Assembly: GCF_051020985.1 (NCBI RefSeq)
Contig: NW_027475170.1
Span: forward strand, 434,001-498,000
Length of the DNA stretch: 64,000 nt
Source of the DNA: Nomia melanderi
Taxonomy: Eukaryota; Arthropoda; Insecta; Hymenoptera; Halictidae
Reading direction: 5' to 3'
The translations under genes and the position numbers were made by a program. Below are positions 13,739 to 27,518 of this stretch, piece by piece (within the stretch, counting starts at the first letter, position 1; the number at the start of each line of letters is the position of its first letter). The notes beneath the pieces were generated by a model, which saw only the letters and a list, made by a program, of their open reading frames with translations, did no database searches and had not been told where the DNA came from.

Positions 13739-15344
13739 TTGTGATATCTCGGGTGCTATTACAGATAGCACGATAAACCAAAGTGAATTTTCTGCATTGG
13801 GCCCTGGCGCATGAATCTGTGCAGCGGGAACGACCTCGGACTACCAGGGGCCGAGAAAACCACAGTCTCATGGGGTGGGACACTCAGGGTCAAGGAAAAA
13901 TCCAATATATATCTGGTGACATCTTGGGTGCTATTACAGATAGCGCAATAAATCAAAGTGCATTGTCTGCGGGAGGCCCTGGCGCATGAATCTGTGCAGC
14001 GGGAACGACCTCGGACCACCAGGGGCCGAGAAAATCACCGTCTCATGGGGCCGGACTGTCAGGGTCAGGGAAAAATCCAATATATATCTGGTGATATCTC
14101 GGGTGCTATTAGAGATAGCGCAATAAATCAAAGTGCATTGTCTGCAGTAGGCCCCAGCGCATGAATCTGCGCAGCGGGAACGTCCTCCGACCACCAGGGG
14201 CCGAGAAAATCACCGTCTCATGGGGCCGGACTGTCAGGGTCAGGGAAAAATCCAATATATATCTGGTGATATCTCGGGTGCTATTAGAGATAGCGGAACA
14301 AATCAAAGTGCATTGTCTGCAGGAGGCCCTATCGCATGAATCTGTGCAGCGGGATCGACCTCGGACCACCAGGGGCCGAGAAAACTACCGTCTCATGGAG
14401 TCGGACACTCAGGGTCAGGGAAAAATCCAATATATATATGGTGATATCTCGGGTGCTATTACAGATAGCGCAATAAACCAAAGTGAATTGTCTGCAGGAA
14501 GCCCTGGCGCATGAATCTGTGCAGCGGGAACGACCTCCGACCACCAGGGGCCGAGAAAACCACCGTCTCATGGAGTCGGTCACTCAGGGTCAGGGAAGAA
14601 TCCAATATATATCCGGTGATATCTCGGGTGCTATTACAGTTAGCGCACTAAACCAAAGTGAATTATCTGCAGGAGGCCCTGGCGCATGAATCTGTGCAGC
14701 GGGAACGACCTCGGACCGCCAGGGGCCGAGAAAACCACCGTCTCATGGAGTCGGACACTCAGGGTCAGGGAAAAATCCAATATATATCTGGTGATATCTC
14801 GGGTGCTATTACAGTTAGCGCACTAAACCAAAGTGAATTATCTGTAGGAGGCCCTGGCGCATGAATCTGTGCAGCGGGATCGACCTCCGACCACCAGGGG
14901 CCGAGAAAACCACCGTCTCATGGGGCCGGACTGTCAGGGTCAGGGAAAAATCCAATATATATCTTGTGATATCTCGGGTGCTATTAGAGATAGACAAATA
15001 AATCAAATTGCATTGTCTGCAGGAGGCCCTGGCGCATGAATCTGTGCAGCGGGAACGTCCTCGGACCACCAGGGGCCGAGAAAACCACCGTCTCATGGGG
15101 TCGGACACACAGGGTCAGGGAAAAATCCAATATAAATCTGGTGATATCTCGGCTGCTATTACAGATAGCGCAATAAATCAAAGTGCATTGTCTGCAGGAG
15201 GCCCTGCGGCATGAATCTGTGCAGCGCGACCGACCTCGGACCACCAGGGGCCGAGAAAACCACAGTCACGTGGGGCCGGACAATAGGGGTCACGGAAAAA
15301 TCCAATATATATGGTGATATCTCGGGTGCTATTACAGATAGCGC

Positions 15345-17110
15345 AATGAATCAAAGTGCATTTTCCGCAGGAGGCTCTGACGCATGAATCTGTGCAGCGG
15401 GATCGACCTCCGACCACAAGGGGCCGAGAAAACAACCGACACATGGGGCCGGACACTCAGGGTCGGGGAAAAATTCAATATATATCTGGTGATATCTCGG
15501 GTGCTCTTACAGACAGCGCACTAAACCAAAGTGAATTATCTGCAGTGGGCCCTGGCGCATGAATCTGTTCAGCGGGAACGACCTCGGACCACCAGGGGCC
15601 GGGAAAACCATCGACACATGGGGCCGGACTGTCAGGGTCAATGAAAAATACAATGTATATCTGGTGATATCTCGGGTGCTATTAGAGATAGCGCAATAAA
15701 TCAAAGTGCATTGCCTGCAGGAGACCCTGGCGCATGAATCTGTGCAGCGGGAACGTCCTCGGACCACCAGGGGCCGAGAAAATCACCGTCTCATGGGGCC
15801 GGACTGTCAGGGTCAGGCAAAAATCCAATATATATCTGTTGATATCTCGGGTGCTATTAGAGATAGCGAAATAAATCAAAGTGCATTGTCTGCAGGAGGC
15901 CCTAGCGTAAGAATCTGTGCAGCGGGAACGACCTCGGACCACCAGGGGCCGAGAAAATCACCGTCTCATGGGGCCGGACTGTCAGGGTCAGGGAAAAATC
16001 CAATATATATCTGGTGATATCTCGGGTGCTTTTAGAGATAGCGCAATAAATCAAAGTGCATTTTCCGCAGGAGGCTCTGACGCATGAATCTGTGCAGCGG
16101 GATCGACCTCCGACCACAAGGGGCCGAGAAAACCACCGACACATGGGGCCGGACACTCAGGGTCGGGGAAAAATTCAATATATATCTGGTGATATCTCGG
16201 GTGCTCTTACAGATAGCGCACTAACCCAAAGTGAATTATCTGCAGTGGGCCCTGGCGCATGAATCTGTTCAGCGGGAACGACCTCGGACCACCAGGGGCC
16301 GAGAAAACCATCGACACATGGGGCCGGACTGTCAGGGTCAAGGAAAAATACAATGTATATCTGGTGATATCTCGGGTGCTATTAGAGATAGCGCAATAAA
16401 TCAAAGTGCATTGTCTGTAGGAGGCCCTGGCGCATGAGTCTGTGCAGCGGGATCGACCTTGGACCAACAGGGGCCGAGAAACCCACCGTCTCGTGGGGCC
16501 GGACACTCAGGGTCAGGGGAAAATCCAATATATATATATATGGTGATATCTCGGCTGCTATTACAGATAGCGCAATAAATCAAGGTGCATTGTCTGTAGG
16601 AGGCCCTAGCACATGAATCTGTGCAGCGGGAACGACCTCGGACCACCAGGGGCCGAGAAAATCACCGTCTCACGGGGCCGGACAGTCAGGGTCAGGGAAA
16701 AATCCAATATATATCTGGTGATATCTCGGGTGCTCTTAGAGATAGCGCAATAAATCAAAGTGCATTTTCCGCAGGAGGCTCTGACGCATGAATCTGTGCA
16801 GCGGGATCGACCTCCGACCACAAGGGGCCGAGAAAACCTCCGACACATGGGGCCGGACACTCAGGGTCGGGGAAAAATTCAATATATATCTGGTGATATC
16901 TCGGGTGCTCTTACAGATAGCGCACTAAACCAAAGTGAATTATCTGCAGTGGGCCCTGGCGCATGAATCTGTTCAGCCGGAACGACCTCGGACCACCAGG
17001 GGCCGAGAAAACCATCGACACATGGGGCCGGACTGTCAGGGTCAAGGAAAAATACAATGTATATCTGGTGATATCTCGGGTGCTATTAGAGATAGCGCAA
17101 TAAATCAAAG
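15345..17110 (+). repeat. Four-monomer unit present three times
   Basis: A chain starting with GTGCATTTTCCGCAGGAGGC and passing through CCACAAGGGGCC, GTCGGGGAAAAATTCAAT, GCTCTTACAGA and TACAATGTATATC occurs from about 15355, 16055 and 16759 (spacing 700 and 704 bp). The extra 4 bp is explained by a longer AT tract near 16528-16541. This is the closest thing in the window to a conventional higher-order repeat. Confidence 0.85.
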
Positions 17111-17339
17111 TGCATTGTCTGCAGGAGGCCCTAGCACATGAATCTGTGCAGCGGCAACGACCTCGGACCACCAGGGGCCGAGAAAATCACCGTCTCATGG
17201 GGCCGGACTGTCAGGGTCAGGGAAAAATCCAATATATATCTTGTGATATCTCGGGTGCTATTACAGATAGCACGATAAACCAAAGTGAATTATCTGCATT
17301 GGGCCCTGGCGCATGAATCTGTGCAGCGGGATCAACCTC

Positions 17340-18360
17340 GGACCACCAGGGGCCGAGAAAATCACCGTCACATGGGGCCGGACACTCAGGCACAGGGAAA
17401 AATCCAATATATATCTGGTGATATCTCGGGTGCTATTACATATAGCCCAATAAATCAAAGTGCATTGTCTGTAGGAGGCCCTGGCGCATGAATCTGTGCA
17501 GCGGGAACGACCTCGGACTACCAGGGGCTGAGAAAACCACAGTCTCATGGGGTGGGACACTCAGGGTCAAGGAAAAATCCAATATATATCTGGTGACATC
17601 TTGGGTGCTATTACAGATAGCGCAATAAATCAAAGTGCATTGTCTGCAGGAGGCCCTGGCGCATGAATCTGTGCAGCGGGAACGACCTCGGACCAACAGG
17701 GGCCGAGAAACCCACCGTCTCATGGGGCCGGACACTCAGGGTCAGGGGAAAATCCAATATATATATATGGTGATACCTCGGGTGCTATTACAGATAGCGC
17801 GTTAAATCAAAGTGCATTGTCTGCAGGAGGCCCTGCCGCATGAATCTGTGCAGCGGGAACGACCTCGGACCACCAGGGGCCGAGAAAATCACCGTCACAT
17901 GGGGCCGGACACTCAGGCACAGGGAAAAATCCAATATATATCTGGTGATATCTCGGGTGCTATTACATATAGCCCAATAAATCAAAGTGCATTGTCTGTA
18001 GGAGGCCCTGGCGCATGAATCTGTGCAGCGGGAACGACCTCCGACTACCAGGGGCCGAGAAAACCACAGTCTCATGGGGTGGGACACTCAGGGTCAAGGA
18101 AAAATCCAATATATATCTGGTGACATCTTGGGTGCTATTACAGATAGCGCAATAAATCAAAGTGCATTGTCTGCAGGAGGCCCTGGCGCATGAATCTGTG
18201 CAGCGGGAACGACCTCGGACCAACAGGGGCCGAGAAACCCACCGTCTCATGGGGCCGGACACTCAGGGTCAGGGGAAAATCCAATATATATATATGGTGA
18301 TACCTCGGGTGCTATTACAGATAGCGCGTTAAATCAAAGTGCATTGTCTGCAGGAGGCCC
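17340..18360 (+). repeat. Three-monomer (527-bp) tandem duplication
   Basis: 17340-17833 and 17867-18360 share CTCAGGCACAGGG, ATTACATATAGCCCAAT, GGGGTGGGACACTC, GGTGACATCTTGGG and a long AT tract. The 527-bp offset is 3 x 175 plus one extra AT unit. Confidence 0.83.
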
Positions 18361-18890
18361 TGCCGCATGAATCTGTGCAGCGGGAACGACCTCGGACCAC
18401 CAGGGGCCGAGAAAATCACCGTCTCATGGGGTCGGACTGTCAGGGTCAGGGATAAATCCAATATATATCTGGTGATATCTCAGGTGCTATTAGAGATGGC
18501 GCAATCTATCAAACTGCATTGTCTGCAGGAAGCCCTGGCGCAGGAATCTGTGCAGCGGGAACGACCTCCGACCACCAGGGGCCGAGAAAACCACCGTCTC
18601 ATGGGGCCGGACACTCAGGGTCAGGGAAAAATCCAATATATATCTGGTGATATCTCGGGTGCTATTAGAGATAGCGCAATAAATCAAAGTGCATTGTCTG
18701 TAGGAGGCCCTGGCGCATGAATCTGTGCAGCGGGATCGACCTCGGAGAACCAGGGGCCGAGAAAACCTCTGTCTCATGGAGTCGGACGCTCAGGGTCAAG
18801 GAAAAATCCAATATATATATGGTGATATCTCGGTTGCTATTACAGATAGCGCAATAAATCAAAGTGCTTTGTCTGTAGGAGGCCCTGGCG
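18290..18890 (+). repeat. Long-range duplicate of 9530-10130
   Basis: Carries the same chain of rare variants as 9530-10130, with only a few base changes. The 8.76-kb separation is too large for simple local slippage. Confidence 0.85.
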
Positions 18891-21724
18891 CATGAACCTG
18901 TGCAGCGGGAACGACCTCGGACCACCAGGGGCCGAGAAAATCACCGTCTCATGGGCCCGGACTGTCAGTGTCAGGGAAAAATCCAATATATATCTGGTGA
19001 TATCTCGGGTGCTATTAGTGATAGCGCAAGAAGTCGAAGTGCATTGTCTGCAGGAGGACCTGGCGCATGAATCTGTGCAGCGGGAACGACCTCGGACCAC
19101 CAGGGGCCGAGAAAATCACCGTCTCATGGGGCCGGACTGTCAGGGTCAGGGAAAAATCCAATATACATCTGGTGATATCTCGGGTGCTATTAGAGATAGC
19201 GCAATAAATCAAAGTGCATTGTGTGTAGGAGGCACTGGCGAATGAATCTGTGCAGTAGGAACGACCTCGGACCACCAGGCGCCGAGAAAATTACAGGTAT
19301 TCGTAATCCGTCACCCAAGGTCATGTAAAAATCCAGCATATATCTGGTGATATCTCGGGTGCTATTACAGATAGCGCAATAAACCAAAGTGAATTGTCTG
19401 CAGGAAGCCCTAGCGCATGAATCTGTGCAGCGGGATCGACCTCGGACCACCAGGGGCCGAGAAAACCACCGTCTCATGGAGTCGGACACTCAGGGTCAGG
19501 GAAGAATCCAATATATATCCGGTGATATCTCGGGTGCTATTACAGATAGCGCACTAAACCAAAGTGAATTATCTGCAGGAGGCCCTGGCGCATGAATCTG
19601 TGCAGCGGGAACGACCTCGGACCACCAGGGGCCGAGAAAACCACCGTCTCATGGAGTCGGACACTCAGGGTCAGGGAAAAATCCAATATATATCTGGTGA
19701 TATCTCGGGTGCTATTACAGATAGCGCACTAAACCTAAGTGAATTATCTGCAGGACGCCCTGGCGCATGAATCTGTGCAGCGGGAACGACCTCGGACCGC
19801 CAGGGGCCGAGAAAACCACCGTCTCATGGAGTCGGACACTCAGGGTCAGGGAAAAATCCAATATATATCTGGTGATATCTCGGGTGCTATTACAGATAGC
19901 GCGTTAAATCAAAGTGCATTGTCTGCAGGAGGCCCTGCCGCATGAATCTGTGCAGCGGGAACGACCTCGGATCACCAGGGGCCGAGAAAATCACCGTCTC
20001 ATGGGGTCGGACTGTCAGGGTCAGGGATAAATCCAAAATATATCTGGTGATATCTCAGGTGCTATTAGAGATGGCGCAATCTATCAAACTGCATTGTCTG
20101 CAGGTAGCCCTGGCGCAGGAATCTGTGCAGCGGGAACGACCTCCGACCACCAGGGGCCGAGAAAACCACCGTCTCATGGGGCCGGACACTCAGGGTCAGG
20201 GAAAAATCCAATATATATCTGGTGATATCTCGGGTGCTATTAGAGATAGCGCAATAAATCAAAGTGCATTGTCTGTAGGAGGCTCTGGCGAATGAATCTG
20301 TGCAGCAGGAACGACCTCGGACCAGCAGGCGCCGAGAAAATTACAGATATTCGGAATCCGTCACCCAAGGTCATGTAAAAATCCAGCATATATCTGGTGA
20401 TATCTCGGGTGCTATTACGGATAGCGCAATAAACCAAAGTGAATTGTCTGCAGGAAGCCCTGGCGCATGAATCTGTTCGGCGGGAGCGACCTCGGACCAC
20501 GAGGGATCGAGAAAACCATCGACACATGGGGCCGGACTGTCAGGGTCAGGGAAGAATCCAATATATATCTGGTGATATCTCGGGTGCTATTACGGATAGC
20601 GCAACAAATCAAAGTGCATTGTCTGCAGGAGGCCCTAGCGCATGAATCTGTGCAGCGGGAACGACCTCGGACCACCAGGGACCGAGAAAACTACCGTCTC
20701 ACGGGGCCGGACACTCAGGGTCAGGGAAAAATCCAATATATATCTGGTGATACCTCGGGTGCTATTAGATGTAGTACAACAAATCAAAGTGCATTGTCTG
20801 CAGGAGGCCCTAGCGCATGAATCTGTGCAGCGGGATCGACCTCGGACCACCAGGGGCCGAGAAAACTACCGTCTCATGGAGTCGGACACTCAGGGTCAGG
20901 GAAAAATCCAATATATATATGGTGATATCTCGGGTGCTATTAAAGATAGCTCAATAAACCAAAGTGAATTGTCTGCAGGAAGCCCTGTTGCATGAATCTG
21001 TGCAGCGGGAACGACCTCCCACCACCAGGGGCCGAGAAAACCACCGTCTCATGGGGTCGGACACTCAGGGTCAGGGATAAATCCAATATATATCTGGTGA
21101 TATCTCGGGTGCTATTACTGATAGCGCAATAAATCAAAGTGCATTGTCTGCAGGAGGCCCTAGCGCATGAATCTGTGCAGCGGGATTGACCTCGGACCCC
21201 CCGGGGCCGAGAAAATCACCGTCTCATTGGGCCGGACTGTCAGGGTCAGGGAAAAATCCAATATATATCTGGTGATACCTCGGGTGCTATTACAGATAGC
21301 GCAATAAATCAAAGTGAATTGTCTGCAGGAGGCCCTAGCGCATGAATCTGTGCAGCGGGATCGACCTCGGACCACCAGGGGCCGAGAAAACTACCGTCTC
21401 ATGGGGCCGGACACTCAGGGTCAGGGAAAAATCCAATATATATCTGGTGATATCTCGGGCGCTATTACAGATAGCGCAATAAATCAAAGTGCATTGTCTG
21501 TAGGAGGCTCTGGCGAATGAATCTGTGCAGCAGGAACGACCTCGGACCAGCAGGCGCCGAGAAAATTACAGATATTCGGAATCCGTCACCCAAGGTCATG
21601 TAAAAATCCAGCATATATCTGGTGATATCTCGGGTGCTATTACGGATAGCGCAATAAACCAAAGTGAATTGTCTGCAGGATGCCCTGGCGCATGAATGTG
21701 TGCAGCGGGAACGACCTCGGACCA

Positions 21725-22784
21725 CCAGGGGCCGTGAAAACCACCGTCTCATGGGGCCGTACACTCAGGGGCAGTGGAAAATCAAATATATATCTGGTGA
21801 TATCTCGGGTGCTATTAGAGATAGCGCAATAAACCAAAGTGAATTATCTACAGGAGGCCCGGGCGCATGAATCTGTGCAGCGGGAACAACCTCGGACCAC
21901 CAGGGCCGAGAAAACCACAGTCTCATGGGGCCGGACACTCAGGGTCAGGGGAAAATCCAATATATATCTGGAGATATGTCGGGTGATATTACAGATAGCG
22001 CAATAAATCAAAGTGCATTGTCTGTAGGACGCCCTGGCGCATGAATCTGGGCAGCGGGAACGACCTCGGACCACCAGGGGCCGAGTAAACCACCGTCTCA
22101 TGGGGCCGGACACTCAGGGTCAGGGAAAAATCCAATATATATCTGGAGATATCTCGGGTGCTATAACAGATAGCGCCATAAATCAAAGTGCATTGTCTGT
22201 AGGATGCCCTGGCGCATGAATGTGTGCAGCGGGAACGACCTCGGACCACCAGGGGCCGAGAAAACCACCGTCTCATGGGGCCGGACACTCAGGGTCCGGG
22301 GAAAATCCAATATATATCTGGTAATATCTCGGGTGCTATTACAGATACCGCAATAAACCAAGGTTCATTGTCTGTAGGAGGCCCTGGCGCATGATTCTGT
22401 GTAGCGGGAACGACCTCGGACCACCAGGGGCCGAGAAAACCACCGTCTCATGGGGCCGTACACTCAGGGTCAGTGGAAAATCAAATATATATCTGGTGAT
22501 ATCTCGGGTGCTATTAGAGATAGCGCAATAAACCAAAGTGAATTATCTACAGGAGGCCCGGGCGCATGAATCTGTGCAGCGGGAACAACCTCGGACCACC
22601 AGGGCCGAGAAAACCACAGTCTCATGGGGCCGGACACTCAGGGTCAGGGGAAAATCCAATATATATCTGGAGATATGTCGGGTGATATTACAGATAGCGC
22701 AATAAATCAAAGTGCATTGTCTGTAGGACGCCCTGGCGCATGAATATGGGCAGCGGGAACGACCTCGGACCACCAGGGGCCTAG
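21725..22784 (+). repeat. Four-monomer (699-bp) duplication
   Basis: 21725-22085 matches 22424-22784, including the 2-bp deletion CCACCAGGGCCGAG, GGAGATATGTCGGGTGATATT and the GGGCCGTACACTCAGG variant. Confidence 0.83.
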
Positions 22785-25160
22785 AAAACCACTGTCTCAT
22801 GGGGCCGGACTGTCAGGGTCAGGGAAAAATCCATTATATATCTGGTGATATCTCGGGTGCCATTAGAGATAGCGCGATAAATCAAAGTGCATTGTCTGTA
22901 GGAGGCCCTGGCGCATGAATCTGGGCAGGGGAAACGACCTCGGACCACGAGGGCCTGAGAAAACCACAGTCTCATGCGGCCGGACACTCAGGGTCAGGGG
23001 AAAATCCAATACATGTCTGGTGATATCTCGGGTGCTATTAGAGATAGCGCAATAAACCAAAGTGCTTTGTCTGTAGGAGGCCCTGGCGCATGAATATGTG
23101 CAGCGGGAACGACATCGGACCACCAGGGGCCGAGAAAACCACAGTCTCATGGGGCCCGGCACTCAGGGTCAGGGGAAAATCCAATATATATCTGGAGATA
23201 TCTCGGGCGCTGTTAGATATAGCGCAATAAATCAAAGTGCACTGTCTGTAGGAGGCCCTGGCGCATGAATATGTGCAGCGGGAACGACATCGGACCACCA
23301 GGGGCCGAGAAAACCACCGTCTCATGGGGCCGAACACTCAGGGTCGGGGAAAAATCCAATATATATCTGGTGATATCTCGGGTGCTATTAGAGATAGCGC
23401 AATAAACCAAAGTGAATTATCGGCAGGGGGCCCTGGCGCATGAATCTGTGCAGCGGGAACGACATCGGAACACCAGGGGCCGAGAAAATTACAGATTTTC
23501 AGTATCCGTCACCCAAAGTCATGTAAAAATCCAGCATATATATGGAGCTCTCTCGGGTGCTATTACAGATAGCGCAATAGATCAAAGTGCATTGTCTGTA
23601 GGAGGCCGTGGCGCATGAATCTGTGCAGCGGGAACGACCTCGGACCACCAGGGGCCGAGAAAACCACAGTATCATGGGGCCGGGCACTCAGGGTCAGGGG
23701 AAAATCCAATATATATCTGGTGATATCTCGGATGCTATTAGAGATAGGGCAATAAATCAAAGTGCATTGTCTGTAGGAGGCCGTGGCGCATGAATCTGGG
23801 CAGCGGGAACGACCTCGGACCACCAGAGGCCGAGAAAACCACCGTCACATGGGGCCGGACACTCAGGGTGAGGGAAAAATCCAATATATATCTGGTGATA
23901 TCTCGGGTGCTATTAGAGATAGCAAAATAAACCAAAGTGAATTATCTGCAGCAGGCCCTGGGGCATGAATCTGTGCAGCGGGAACGACCTCGGACCACCA
24001 GGGGCCGAGAAAACCACCGTCCCATGGGGCCGGACTGTCAGGGTCAGGGAAAAATCCAATATATATCTGGTGATATCTCGGGTGCTATTAGAGATAGCGC
24101 AATAAACCAAAGTGAATTGTCTGCAGGAGGCCCTGATGCATGAATCTGTGCAGTGGGATCGACCTCGGACCACCAGGGGCCGAGAAAACCACAGTCTCAT
24201 GGGGCCGGACACTCAGGGTCAGGGGAAAATCGAATATATATCTGGTGATATCTCGGGTGCTATTAGAGATAGCGCAATAAACCAAAGTGAATTAACTGCA
24301 GGAGGCCCTGGCGCATGAATCTGTGCAGCGGGAAGGACCTCGGACCACCAGGGGCCGAGAAAACCACCGTCTCATGGGGCCGGACACTCAGGGTCAGGGG
24401 AAAATCCAATATATATCTTGTGATATCTCGGGTGCTATTACAGATAGCGCAATAAATCAAAGTGCATTGTCCGTAGGAGGCCCTTGCGCATGAATCTGTG
24501 CAGCTGGACCGACATCGGAACACCAGGGACCGAGAAAATTACAGATTTTCGGTATCCGTAACCCAAGGTCATGTAAAAATCCACCATATATGTGGAGCTT
24601 TCTCGGGTGCTATTACAGATAGCGCAATAAATCAAATTGCATTGTCTGTAGGAGGCCCTGGCGCATGAATCGGGGCAGCGGGAATGACCTCGGACCACCA
24701 GGGGCCGAGAAAACCACCGTCTCATGGGGCCGGACACTCATGGTCAGGGAAAAATCCAATATATATCTGGTGATATCTCGGGTGCTATTAGAGATAGCGC
24801 AATAAACCAAAGTGAATTGTCTGCAGGAGGCCCTGGCGCATGAATCTGTGCAGCGGGAACGACCACGGAGCACCAGGGGCCGAGAAAACCACAGTCTCAT
24901 GGGGCCGGACACTCAGGGTCGGTTGAAAAATTCAATATATATCTGGTGATATCTCGGGTGCTATTAGAGATAGGGCAATAAATCAAAGTGCATTGTCTGT
25001 AGGAGGCCGTGGCGCATTAATCTGGGCAGCGGGAACGACCTCGGACCACCAGAGGCCGAGAAAACCACCGTCACATGGGGCCGGACACTCAGGGTGAGGG
25101 AAAAATCCAATATATATCTGGTGATATCTCGGATGCTATTAGAGATAGCGCAATAAACCA

Positions 25161-25557
25161 AAGTGAATTATCTGCAGGAGGCCCTGGCGCATGTATCTGT
25201 GCAGCGGGAACGAGCTCGGACCACCAGGGGCCTAGAAAACCGCCGTCCCATGGGGCCGGACTGTCAGGGTCAGGGAAAAATCCATTATATATCTGGTGAT
25301 ATCTCGGGTGCTATTAGAGATAGCGCGATAAATCAAAGTGCATTGTCTGCAGGAAGCCCTGGCGCATGAATCTGTGCAGCGGCAACGACCTCGGACAACC
25401 AGGGGCCGAGAAAACCACCGTCTCATGGGGCCGGTCACTCAGGGTCAGGGAAAAATCAAATATATATCTGGTGATATCGCGGGTGCTATTAGAGATACCG
25501 CAATAAATCAAAGTGCATTGCCCGTAGGAGGCCCTTGCGCATGAATCTGTGCAGCAG
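25161..25557 (+). repeat. Long-range duplicate, copy at 37760-38156
   Basis: About 400 bp nearly identical to 37760-38156, 12,599 bp away (72 monomers less one base). Shared rare variants are CGAGCTCGGACC, GGGGCCTAGAAAACCGCC, TCCATTATATATC and GATATCGCGGGTGC. Confidence 0.85.
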
Positions 25558-27007
25558 GAACGACATCGGACCACCAGGGGCCGAGAAAACCACCGTCTCA
25601 TGGAGCCGGACTCTCAGGGCCAGGGGAGAATCCAATATATATCTGGTGATATCTCGGGTGCTATTAGAGATAGCGCAATAAACCAAAGTGAATTATCTGC
25701 AGCAGGCCCTGGCGCATGAATCTGTGCAGCGGCAACGACCTCGGACAACCAGGGGCCGAGAAAACCACCGTCCCATGGGGCCGGACACTTAGGGTCAGGG
25801 GAAAATCCAATATATATATCTGGTGATATCTCGCGTGCTATTAAAGATAGCGCAATAAATCAAAGTGCATTGTCTGTAGGAGGCCCGGGCGCATGAATCT
25901 GTGCAGCGGCAACGACCTCGGACAACCAGGGGCCGAGAAAACCACCGTCCCATGGGGCCGGGCACTCAGGGTCAGGGGAAAATCCAATATTTATATCTGG
26001 TGATATCTCGGGTGCTATTAGAGATAGGGCAATAAATCAAAGTGCATTGTCTGTAAGAGGCCCTGGCGCATGAATCTGGGCAGCGGGAACGACCTCGGAC
26101 CACCAGGGGCAGAGAAAACCACCGTCTCATGGGGCCGGACACTCAGGGTGAGGGAAAAATCCAATATATATCTGGTGATATCTCGGGTGCTATTACAGAT
26201 AGCCCAATAAGCCAAAGTAAATTATCTGTTGGAGGCCCTGGCGCATGAATCTGTGCAGCGGGAACGACCTCGGAACACCAGGGTCCGAGAAAACAACCGT
26301 CTCATGGGGCCGGACGCTCAGGGTCAGGGAAAAATCCAATATATAACTGGTGATATCTCGGGTGCGATTAGAGATAGCGCAATAAACCAAAGTGAATTAT
26401 CTGCAGGGGACGCTGGCGCATGAATCTGTGCAGCGGGAACGACCTCGGACCACCAGGGGCCGAGAAAACCACCGTTACATGGGGCCGGACACTCAGGTTC
26501 AGGGAAAAATCCAATATATATCTGGTGATATCTCGGGTGCTGTTAGAGATAGCGCAATAATCCAAAGTGAATTATCTGCAGGAGGCCCTGGCGCATGAAT
26601 TTGTGCAGCGGGAACGACCTCGGACCACAGGGGCCGAGAAAACCACAGTCTCATGGGGCCGGACAGACATGGTCAGGGGATAATCCAATATATATCTGGT
26701 GATATCTCGGGTGCTATTACAGATAGCGCAATAAATCAAAGTGCATTATCTGCAGGAGGCCCTGGCGCATGAATCTGTGCAGCGGGATCGACCTCGGACA
26801 ACCAGGGTCCGAGAAAACCACCGACACATGGGGCCGGACACTCAGGGTCAGGGAACAACCCAATATATATCAGGTGATATCTCGGGTGCTATTAGAGATA
26901 GCGCAATAAATTAAAGTGCATTGTCTGTAGGAGGCCCTGGCCCATGAACCTGTGCAGCGGGTACGACCTCGGACCACCAGGGGCCGAGAAAACCACCGGC
27001 TCATGGG

Positions 27008-27518
27008 GCCGGACACACATGGTCAGGGGAAAATCCAATATATATCTGGTGATATCTCGGGTGCTATTAGAGATAGCGCAATAAACAAAAGTGAATTATC
27101 TGCAGGGGGCCCTGCCGCATGAATCTGCGCAGCGGGAACGACCTCGGAGCACCAGGGGCCGAGGAAACCACCGTCTCATGGGGCCGGACACTCAGGATCA
27201 GGGAAAAATCCAATATATATCTGGTGATATCTCGGGTGCTATTACAGATAGCGCGATAAATCAAAGTGCTTTGTCTGCGAGAGGCCCTGGCGATTGAATC
27301 AGTGCAGCAGGAACGACCTCGGACCACCAGGGGCCGAGAAAACCACCGTCACATGGGGCCGGACACTCAGGGACAGGGGAAAATCCAATATATATCTGGT
27401 GATATCTAGGGTGCTATTAGAGATAGCGCAATAAACCAAAGTGAATTATCTGCAGGAGGCCCTGGCGCATGCATCTGTGCAGCGGGAACGACCTCTGACC
27501 ACCAGGGGCCGAGAAAAC
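27008..27518 (+). repeat. Duplicate of 30680-31190 (21 monomers apart)
   Basis: Offset 3,672 bp. Shared rare features are CCGCATGAATCTGCGCAGCG, GGAGCACCAGGGGCCGAGG, CTCAGGATCAGGG and GGCGATTGAATCAGTGCAGC. Confidence 0.8.
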
